Assembly: GCA_964496975.1 (NCBI GenBank)
Contig: CAZCBN010000146.1
Location: forward strand, 1 to 7,308
Direction: 5' to 3'
DNA: 7,308 bases
From: CAZCBN01 sp964496975
Lineage (GTDB): Bacteria; Planctomycetota; Phycisphaerae; Phycisphaerales; UBA1924
A program made the translations under genes and the position numbers. The notes under the pieces were generated by a model that did no database searches, was not told the origin of the DNA, and saw only the letters and a program-made list of their open reading frames with translations. Shown piece after piece: positions 1 through 4,864 of the stretch. Position 1 is the stretch's first letter. Each line of letters opens with the position of its first letter.

Positions 1-266
1 CAGTTCATGTAGCGCCGCATCAGCTCGCGCAGCCGCCGCGCCACGCCCGCCGCCTCGCCCCCGTGGCCCGAGACGTCGGCGATCATGAGCCGCACGATGC
101 GCGCCGTGTTGCAGCACGAGAGGTAGTGGATGTCGCCCCCCTCGCGCTCGCCCCGGTGCGGCTGGGCAAAGACCCACGCGTCGAGCCCCGGCACCGCGAC
201 GGCGTCGTCCGCCGCGCGCATGCCGCCCCACACCTCCAGGCACTGCATCGCATAGGGCGGCGCCAC
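1..266 (-). CDS. SpoIIE/PP2C-type serine phosphatase, N-terminal part (runs off the left edge)
   Basis: Only the first 88 codons are present; the gene continues past base 1. The translation contains GGDIHYLS (about residues 43-50) and IADVSGHG (62-69). These are the two acidic metal-binding motifs that open the SpoIIE/RsbU branch of PP2C phosphatases, which use Mn/Mg to remove phosphate from serine, often on anti-sigma-factor antagonists. The opening MQCLEVWGG followed by PGLDAW resembles planctomycete members of this family from memory. I chose the GTG at 266 because GGGAGGT lies 6 bases before it. An in-frame ATG at 281 would put that motif inside the gene, so it is the less likely start. 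No signal peptide or membrane segment is seen in this part, so the protein is probably cytoplasmic. It lies 81 bases downstream of der on the same strand, so the two may share a transcript. The partner protein and any C-terminal domains are outside the window. Confidence 0.85.
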   Translation of the reverse strand, partial: MAPPYAMQCLEVWGGMRAADDAVAVPGLDAWVFAQPHRGEREGGDIHYLSCCNTARIVRLMIADVSGHGGEAAGVARRLRELMRRYMN

Positions 267-272
267 GGCGAG

Positions 273-279
273 ACCTCCC
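273..279 (-). promoter_or_regulatory. Shine-Dalgarno site of the SpoIIE-type phosphatase gene
   Basis: On the minus strand GGGAGGT is followed by CTCGCC and then GTG, which is near-ideal ribosome-binding spacing. It favours the GTG at 266 over the ATG at 281, which would overlap the motif. Confidence 0.65.
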
Positions 280-300
280 ATCGCGGGCCGGGCAGGGAGC

Positions 301-321
301 ACCGGCCCCCGGGGCCCCGGT
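301..321. repeat. GC-only inverted repeat between der and the phosphatase gene
   Basis: This segment begins ACCGG and ends CCGGT, and holds the perfect 12-base palindrome CCGGGGCCCCGG at 309-320. It lies in the 81-base gap downstream of der. An RNA hairpin is possible, but no T-run follows on either strand, so it is not a classical intrinsic terminator. It could stabilise or attenuate a der-phosphatase transcript. In sequence this GC-rich it could also be chance. Confidence 0.35.
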
Positions 322-347
322 CCCCGCGCCGCCGAGTCTCCCGCGCC

Positions 348-1979
348 TCACCCCTCGTCGTCAAAGTACGCCGACGGGTCTTCCGGCAGGTCCGCCAGGT
401 CCACGCCCGCGTCGGCCCCCAGCAGCGCCTCGTAGTCGATGTCGTCCACGAAGTCCTGCGTCATCGGGTCGGTGGTGTGCAGCTGGCCCTGCCGCACGTC
501 GGCCTTGCGCAGCTTGCCCGACTCGATCGCCGCCTGCTCCGCCCGCTTGCGGCTGCGGAAGATCAGCCGGATCGGCACCTCCTCGAACGGCGTCAGCTCC
601 CGCAGCCGGTTCATGATGTACCGCTCGTAGCTGCTCCCGAAGATCTCCGTCCGGTTCACGATCATCACGATCGTCGGCGGGTTCGCCTTCACCTGCGCCG
701 CGAAGAACATCTTCCCCTGCCGCCCCTGGATGCTCGCCGGGTGGTGGCGGTGCACGATCTCCCGCATCACCCGGTTCATCTCCCCCGTGCTGATCCGCGC
801 GCCCGCCTGCTCCCGCAGCGAGAACGCCAGGTTCACCACGGGCTTCACGTTCCGCCCCTCCGACGCGCTCATGAACGCGATGGGCGCAAAGTCCAGCGCC
901 TTCAGCTCACGCCGGACATACTCCTCGTAGTCCTGGGTGCCGATGGGCGTGCCCTTGGGCCCGATCACGCCCTCCACCAGGTCCCACTTGTTGATCACCG
1001 CCACCACCGGCTTGTAGCTCTTCACGATCAGCGCCGCGAGCTGCTCGTCCACCTGGCTGATGTCGCTCGTCGCGTCGATCATCAGCAGCACCACGTCCGC
1101 CCGCGCGATCGCCCGCTGCGCCCGGTCGAACGCGTACCACTCCACCTGGTCCTGGAAGCTCTTCTTCCGACGCAGCCCCGCCGTGTCGATCGCCGTGATC
1201 TTCCGCCCGTCCGCCAGCGTGATCCGCACGTCGATCGCGTCCCGCGTCGTCCCCGCGATCTCGCTCACGATCACCCGCGGCTCGCCCGCCAGCGTGTTCA
1301 CCAGCGTGCTCTTCCCGCTGTTGCGCTTCCCCACGATCGCGATGCGGACCCCCGCCTCCGTCTCGTCCTCCGCACCGGGCGTCTCGCTCCACAGCGGCAC
1401 GATCTCGTACAGCTCCTCCAGCATGCTCCGCCGCATGTACTTCGTCTTCGCGCTGCACATCAGCGGCTCGCCGAAGCCCAGCCCGCTCAGCTCATACGCG
1501 TGCGTCTCCCAGCTCTGGCTGTCCACCTTCGTCGCCACCACACGCACCGGCGCCAGCTCGCCCCCCGTCCGCTCGCGCCGCCCGAGCCGCTGCTCCCGCA
1601 GCATCCGCGCGATCTCCAGGTCCTGCGGCGTGATCCCCGCCTGCACGTCCAGCGCAAACAGGATCAGGTCCGCAGACCCAACCGCCGCCGCGATCTGCCG
1701 CTCGATGTCCTTCGTCAGCGTCGAAAGGTCCGCGCCCACGTCGTCAAACCGCGCCCCCTCCGCCACGTACACGCCGAACCCGCCCGTGTCCGTCAGCTCG
1801 ATCGGCTTGATCGGCCCCTCGCCCCCCGGGCCCACCAGCTCCACGATCGTGCTCACCCGATCGCGCGTCACCCCCGGCGCCGCGTCGACGATGCTGATCC
1901 GCTCCTGCGCGATCATGTTGACGAGCGAACTCTTGCCGACATTGGGCCGGCCGACGACAGCAACTCGGGGGACGGGCAT
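348..1979 (-). CDS. der: Ribosome biogenesis GTPase Der (EngA)
   Basis: The 543-residue protein has the hallmark Der layout of two tandem GTPase domains and a C-terminal KH-like domain. Der is a cytoplasmic essential factor for maturation of the 50S ribosomal subunit. Domain 1 shows GRPNVGKS (10-17), GVTRDR (36-41), DTGG (64-67), TKVD (150-153) and SA (176-177). Domain 2 shows GKRNSGKS (217-224), GTTRD (243-247), DTAG (265-268), NKWD (330-333) and SAS (371-373). The KH-like domain covers about 395-478. The protein is longer than typical Der (about 435-490). The extra length comes from an insert near 48-60, a stretch near 132-142 and an acidic tail of about 60 residues ending YFDDEG. In domain 1 the usual Asn of the NKxD motif is Thr. 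I start at the ATG just before PVPRVAVVGRPN, because the frame stays open upstream but that part is low-complexity Gly-rich sequence opposite the neighbouring gene. No Shine-Dalgarno site is visible. A -10-like hexamer lies 5 bases upstream, suggesting a leaderless transcript. Codons are strongly G-ending. Confidence 0.97.
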   Translation of the reverse strand: MPVPRVAVVGRPNVGKSSLVNMIAQERISIVDAAPGVTRDRVSTIVELVGPGGEGPIKPIELTDTGGFGVYVAEGARFDDVGADLSTLTKDIERQIAAAVGSADLILFALDVQAGITPQDLEIARMLREQRLGRRERTGGELAPVRVVATKVDSQSWETHAYELSGLGFGEPLMCSAKTKYMRRSMLEELYEIVPLWSETPGAEDETEAGVRIAIVGKRNSGKSTLVNTLAGEPRVIVSEIAGTTRDAIDVRITLADGRKITAIDTAGLRRKKSFQDQVEWYAFDRAQRAIARADVVLLMIDATSDISQVDEQLAALIVKSYKPVVAVINKWDLVEGVIGPKGTPIGTQDYEEYVRRELKALDFAPIAFMSASEGRNVKPVVNLAFSLREQAGARISTGEMNRVMREIVHRHHPASIQGRQGKMFFAAQVKANPPTIVMIVNRTEIFGSSYERYIMNRLRELTPFEEVPIRLIFRSRKRAEQAAIESGKLRKADVRQGQLHTTDPMTQDFVDDIDYEALLGADAGVDLADLPEDPSAYFDDEG

Positions 1980-1997
1980 GGTGAACAATATGGAGCC
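1980..1997. promoter_or_regulatory. Candidate bidirectional promoter for der and the esterase-like gene
   Basis: Only 18 bases separate the two divergent ATG codons, and this is the most AT-rich spot nearby. On the minus strand TATTGT (1990-1985) lies 5 bases before the der ATG. On the plus strand CAATAT (1986-1991) lies 6 bases before the ATG of the other gene. Both keep the A at position 2 and T at position 6 that matter most in a -10 element, and they overlap on opposite strands. With normal -10 spacing, transcription would start at or next to each A of ATG. I see no good -35 element for either. GGAG at 1992-1995 is too close (2 bases) to be a good ribosome-binding site. Confidence 0.4.
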
Positions 1998-3611
1998 ATG
2001 CCCCAAAGAACCATCCGCCCCCCAAACACCCCTCCCGCCCCCCCTCTCCAGCCCGCCCCCGCCCGCCCTCCCGCACGCCCCGCCCGCCCCCCCGCCGCCC
2101 CAGGGGCCCTCCTCGCGGCCCTGGCCTGTGCCGCCGCCCTCGCCGCACCACCCCTGACGGCGACGCCACAGCACCCAACCCACGCCCAACCCGACGCGCC
2201 GGCCCCCGCCCTCCAGCCTTCGGACGTCCAAGCCCCCGCCGTCCACCCCATCGCCACCATCGACCCCGCCGCCCCCACCACCGACGACCTCCTCCCCATC
2301 GACCGCGCCATCGGCGACGCCCGCATCGTCTGGCTCCTCGAGCGCCACCCCGGCGACGGCGCCGCCCTCCTCGCCAAGGCACGCCTCGTCGACCACCTCG
2401 TCCTCCACCACAACTTCAAAGTCATCCTCTGGGAATCAAGCCTCGCCGACTGCCGCGCCATGGACACCGTCTTCGCCGACGGCCTCGACATGTCCCGCGG
2501 CGCCCGCATCGGCCTGCCCCCCCACTGGGCCCTCTCGGGCCACACCCAGCCCGTCCTCCGCCGCGTCTGGATGAGCTACTTCGGCGACGAGCCCGTCGCC
2601 CTCGCCGGCTTCGGCGTTCAGAGCTTCGGCGAGCCCCGCGGCCGCCCGTGGACCGTCGAGGCGCTGAAAGTCCTCGACGCCGCCGGCACCGCGCCCACAG
2701 ACGCCGAGGCCCGCCGCGCCATCCTCGACCTCGCCGAAGACGCCGAGCTCGCGCTCGACCAGCAGGACGCCGAGGGCATGGTCCGCGTCTGGGACGCGCT
2801 CACCATCCTCCGCGACCAGCTCGCCGCCGCCGACGCCGCGCTCCCCGCCGACGCGATGGACCCGCCCTACCTCCCCGCGCTGCTCGCCCGCGCCGCCGGC
2901 GACAAGCTCGCCGAGTTCGAGGCCGCCATGGCCGGCCTGCCCACCCCCAACACCCTCCGCGCCCTCAGCGCCGACGCCGACCGCATGCGCGACAACCTGC
3001 TCTTCCTCGCCGACACCGTCTTCCCCGCGCAGCGCCTCATCATCTGGTCCCGCGCCTGGTGGGCGATGAACGACCCCGCCTCCATCCGCTTCGCCCCGGC
3101 CAACGCCCCCGACACCGCCCCTGACACCGCCACGGCTACCCCCGCCCAAAGCGCCGCCGAATCCGACCCTCCCGCACCCGCCGACAACCCCCTCCGCACC
3201 GTCCTCTCCTCCTGGCCCGCCGAGCGCCGCCACGAGATCTACACCCTCGCCCTCACCGCCCACGACGGCACGTTCGCCCTCCCGGGCCTCAACACGCCCG
3301 AGCCCATCGAGGCCACCGCCGAGGGCGGCCTCGAGGCCCGCCTCCGCGCCGCGCACCCGGGCCCCTTCGCCTTCATTGACTACAGCGCCCCCGCCTCCCA
3401 AGGCGGCGCCCCCGACGACCTCCGCGGCCCCATGCCCGGCAAACTCGCCGGCCAAAACGCCTTCCTCCCCCCCGCTCCCACACCCGCCGAGACCATCCGC
3501 GCCACCGCCGACTGGTCGCGCCAGGTCGACGGCGTCCTCTTCATCCGCACCATGTTCCCCAACACCGCCGACGGCCGCATCCCCGTCGGCGCCACCCTCC
3601 GCGCCGAATAG
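1998..3611 (+). CDS. Erythromycin-esterase-like protein, exported, with altered active-site motifs
   Basis: The 537-residue protein has a Pro/Arg-rich N-terminus (1-34), a hydrophobic stretch ALLAALACAAALAA (37-50) that looks like a signal peptide or membrane anchor, and a Pro/Ala-rich linker to about 95. The body then resembles the erythromycin esterase (Ere) family. It has ARIVWLLERHPG (108-119) where Ere proteins have IVGLGE-x-x-H-G, KVILWES (141-147) for the strand carrying a conserved Glu, MRDNLLFLADT (330-340), RLIIWSRAWWAMND (346-359), and a late VDGVLFIRT strand (510-518). The expected catalytic His after GE is Pro118 (His117 is one place early), and the two His of the WAHNxH motif are Arg352 and Trp355. 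Macrolide hydrolysis is therefore unlikely, and the true role is unknown. The segment around 366-396 is a disordered Ala/Pro/Thr insert. The start is the ATG 18 bases from the der start; no other ATG occurs before the conserved domain. Codons are C-ending, opposite to der. Family membership is by motif recall only. Confidence 0.75.
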   Translation: MPQRTIRPPNTPPAPPLQPAPARPPARPARPPAAPGALLAALACAAALAAPPLTATPQHPTHAQPDAPAPALQPSDVQAPAVHPIATIDPAAPTTDDLLPIDRAIGDARIVWLLERHPGDGAALLAKARLVDHLVLHHNFKVILWESSLADCRAMDTVFADGLDMSRGARIGLPPHWALSGHTQPVLRRVWMSYFGDEPVALAGFGVQSFGEPRGRPWTVEALKVLDAAGTAPTDAEARRAILDLAEDAELALDQQDAEGMVRVWDALTILRDQLAAADAALPADAMDPPYLPALLARAAGDKLAEFEAAMAGLPTPNTLRALSADADRMRDNLLFLADTVFPAQRLIIWSRAWWAMNDPASIRFAPANAPDTAPDTATATPAQSAAESDPPAPADNPLRTVLSSWPAERRHEIYTLALTAHDGTFALPGLNTPEPIEATAEGGLEARLRAAHPGPFAFIDYSAPASQGGAPDDLRGPMPGKLAGQNAFLPPAPTPAETIRATADWSRQVDGVLFIRTMFPNTADGRIPVGATLRAE

Positions 3612-3635
3612 CGCGGGTCATCCCACCCAACCCCA

Positions 3636-3695
3636 CCCAACCCAACCCAACCCAGCCCAGCCCAGACCAGACCAGCCCAGCCCAACCCAACCCAA
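3636..3695. repeat. Pentanucleotide tandem array, (CCCAR)n, between convergent genes
   Basis: Twelve 5-base units run in perfect phase: CCCAA x3, CCCAG x3, ACCAG x2, CCCAG x1, CCCAA x3. Imperfect related units extend left to about 3622. The array fills almost all of the 87-base gap between the esterase-like stop codon (3609-3611) and the pdxH stop codon (3699-3701). On the minus strand it reads as GGG runs separated by two bases, with six runs in one block and four in the other, so G-quadruplex folding is possible. No conventional terminator with a T-run is present here, so the array may serve as the end of one or both transcripts. Confidence 0.9.
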
Positions 3696-3698
3696 CCC

Positions 3699-4472
3699 TC
3701 ACGGCTGAAGCCGCGTGCTCCGCCACGCCCCGGCCACAAACCCCTCCCCGCTCGCCCGCAGCTCACGCCGCCACTCCGCCCGGTCGTGCACCCGCCCCAC
3801 GCCCCCGCACCACAGCTCCACCCGCTCCGCCCACACCCGGAACCCGCCCCAGTGCGGCGGACGCGGCACCTCGATCTTCTCCCCCTGCCCGTCCACGATC
3901 AGCGACAGGTCCACCCCCAGCTCCATCACCCGCTCCGCCACCTGCGCCAGCAACGCATCGCGCGACTCGATTGGCTCGCTCTGCCGGCTCGCCCACGCCC
4001 CGATACGGCTCTCCCACCGACGCGATCGGAAGTACCCGTCCGACTCCGCCGCGGGCGACCGCACCACCGGCCCCTCCACCCGCACCTGCCGGTCGGCGTG
4101 GTCCCAGTGAAAGATCAGCGACGCCCGCGCGTTCGCCGCCAGCGCCCGCCCCTTGCGGCTCTCATAGTTCGTGTAAAAGACGATGTACCCCGCCGCGCGG
4201 TCCATCCCCTTGCACAGCACGATCCGTGCGCTGGGCCGCCCGTCCGCGTCCACCGTCGCGAGCGTCATCGCGTTGGGGTTGGGCTGGTCGCCCCGGGCCT
4301 GCGCCTCGTCAAACCACGCCCCCACCAGCCCAAAGGGCTCCGCCGGCAGCGGCTCGGGCAGCAGCTCCCCCCGCTCGTACGCCGACGCGACGGCCTCGCC
4401 CGCCCCCCCGCCCGAACCCGCACCCGCCCCATCCCGGTGGTGCCCGCCCGCCGATCGCGCATCAGTGCTCAT
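3699..4472 (-). CDS. pdxH: Pyridoxamine 5'-phosphate oxidase (PdxH)
   Basis: This FMN enzyme oxidises pyridoxine or pyridoxamine 5'-phosphate to pyridoxal 5'-phosphate, the last and salvage step of vitamin B6 cofactor synthesis, in the cytoplasm as a homodimer. The 257-residue protein has family motifs in order: NPNAMTLATVD (65-75), SARIVLCKG (81-89), FYTNYESRKG (99-108), RQVRVEG (128-134), YFRSRRWESRIGAWAS (147-162), RPPHWGGFRV (204-213), RVHDR (227-231) and the closing WRSTRLQP. FMN-contacting Arg/Lys and the substrate-binding R-x-H pair are present. One family position differs: SRRWES where SRPxxS is usual. The first 25 residues are a Gly/His-rich extension absent from shorter homologues; the rest has normal length. 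The ATG at 4472 is supported by TAACCT placed exactly for a leaderless start. The gene is convergent with the esterase-like gene and divergent from dnaB, so it is probably transcribed alone. Codons are G-ending, as in der. Confidence 0.96.
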   Translation of the reverse strand: MSTDARSAGGHHRDGAGAGSGGGAGEAVASAYERGELLPEPLPAEPFGLVGAWFDEAQARGDQPNPNAMTLATVDADGRPSARIVLCKGMDRAAGYIVFYTNYESRKGRALAANARASLIFHWDHADRQVRVEGPVVRSPAAESDGYFRSRRWESRIGAWASRQSEPIESRDALLAQVAERVMELGVDLSLIVDGQGEKIEVPRPPHWGGFRVWAERVELWCGGVGRVHDRAEWRRELRASGEGFVAGAWRSTRLQP

Positions 4473-4484
4473 TCCCCGAGGTTA
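4473..4484 (-). promoter_or_regulatory. Candidate -10 element for a leaderless pdxH transcript
   Basis: On the minus strand TAACCT (4484-4479) is followed by CGGGGA and then ATG. The hexamer ends at -7 if the A of ATG is +1. It keeps T1, A2 and T6 of the -10 consensus. GGGGA abuts the ATG too closely to be a normal Shine-Dalgarno site. No -35 element was found. Confidence 0.35.
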
Positions 4485-4656
4485 GGGCCCGCCCGACCGG
4501 TCGAGGCCCCCATCCCGCCCCGCCCCGCCGTGTGCCGCTCGCCCCGCCCTTCCGCGGCTCACTCAACCTTTGTTCGCAAAAAAGCCGGTCCGCCACGCCC
4601 AGGGCCCGTGGAAGGCCTGTGCAAAACACCCCGCCCGTCGCACGCCCCGCGAAACC

Positions 4657-4673
4657 CTGGCACACTCTTTCCA
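4657..4673 (+). promoter_or_regulatory. Sigma-54-like promoter motif upstream of dnaB
   Basis: CTGGCACACTCTTTCCA matches the -24 half of the sigma-54 consensus (YTGGCAC) completely. The -12 half reads TTCCA where TTGCW is expected, so one key G of the -12 GC pair is missing. Element spacing is correct. If active, transcription would start near 4685 and give dnaB a leader of about 180 bases. The mismatch makes activity doubtful. Confidence 0.25.
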
Positions 4674-4685
4674 CGCGAACCCCTG

Positions 4686-4704
4686 GCCGGGCGTTCTGCC
4701 CGGC
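4686..4704 (+). other. Perfect 7-bp hairpin, possible REP-like element or leader structure
   Basis: GCCGGGC and GCCCGGC flank the 5-base loop GTTCT. Two smaller, mutually exclusive hairpins follow (GGCG-CTA-CGCC at 4702-4712 and GCCT-GTG-AGGC at 4710-4720). GCGAA (4675-4679) can pair with TTCGC (4724-4728) to enclose them. No T-run follows, so this does not look like a terminator. Confidence 0.5.
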
Positions 4705-4740
4705 GCTACGCCTGTGAGGCACATTCGCCGAGCGACCACC

Positions 4741-4770
4741 CGGGCCCCGCGGGCGAACCCGCCGCGCCCG
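4741..4770 (+). other. Two-tier hairpin in the dnaB leader
   Basis: CGGGC (4741-4745) can pair with GCCCG (4766-4770), and GCGGG (4749-4753) with CCCGC (4758-4762). This leaves a symmetric 3x3 internal loop (CCC opposite CGC) and a CGAA tetraloop. A short GAGG-CCG-CCTC hairpin follows at 4772-4782. The arrangement suggests a folded 5' leader, though high GC makes short stems common by chance. Confidence 0.4.
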
Positions 4771-4791
4771 AGAGGCCGCCTCGAGCAAAGC

Positions 4792-4847
4792 CGCCCGACC
4801 GAACACGCCCAACCGATCCCGCCCAACCGATCACGCCCAACCCGGCG
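4792..4847 (+). repeat. Four 14-bp direct repeats just upstream of dnaB
   Basis: Head-to-tail units with no spacers: CGCCCGACCGAACA, CGCCCAACCGATCC, CGCCCAACCGATCA, CGCCCAACCCGGCG. Units 2 and 3 differ at one base, unit 1 differs from unit 3 at two, and unit 4 decays after CGCCCAACC. The array ends 9 bases before the dnaB Shine-Dalgarno site. It could be a protein-binding array controlling dnaB, an RNA element, or simple slippage sequence. Confidence 0.8.
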
Positions 4848-4855
4848 GGCCCCAC

Positions 4856-4859
4856 GGAG
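4856..4859 (+). promoter_or_regulatory. Shine-Dalgarno site of dnaB
   Basis: GGAG lies 5 bases before the ATG at 4865, supporting that start. Neither der nor pdxH shows a site with this spacing. Confidence 0.6.
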
Positions 4860-4864
4860 CACGG

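Larger units (their letters stand above)
4473..4864. other. Intergenic region between divergent pdxH and dnaB
   Basis: This 392-base stretch has no convincing gene. Left to right it holds the pdxH start signals (4473-4484), an A-tract of six (4578-4583) in locally AT-richer sequence, a sigma-54-like motif (4657-4673), several GC-rich hairpins (4686-4782), four 14-bp direct repeats (4792-4847) and the dnaB ribosome-binding site (4856-4859). Frames that stay open here lack the extreme third-position bias of the real genes. No good DnaA box, tRNA or CRISPR was seen. The right half is most likely the promoter and leader of dnaB. Confidence 0.6.

Noticed and set aside
63..1997. The plus-strand frame stays open for 645 codons upstream of the esterase-like ATG.
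   Set aside because: It lies opposite der and the phosphatase, its translation is Arg/His/Leu-rich with no motifs, and the der frame shows an unmistakable protein. High GC makes such antisense frames common.
1980..2411. Upstream in-frame extension of Der to an ATG at 2411.
   Set aside because: The added 144 residues are Gly-rich low-complexity sequence opposite the esterase-like gene. Der proteins begin directly at the PRVAVVGRPNVGKS region.
3622..3698. CRISPR array, considered for the 5-base repeats and the 14-base repeats (4792-4847).
   Set aside because: Units are contiguous with no spacers and far shorter than CRISPR repeats, and no cas gene is present.
4578..4611. Possible minus-strand terminator: CCACG/CGTGG hairpin followed by a T-run.
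   Set aside because: The gap between stem and T-run is 9 bases, and no minus-strand gene lies upstream that would need termination there.
4473..4864. Chromosomal replication origin, considered because of dnaB, direct repeats and an A-tract.
   Set aside because: No DnaA boxes of the TTATCCACA type were found and there is no extended AT-rich unwinding region; dnaB does not usually mark the origin.
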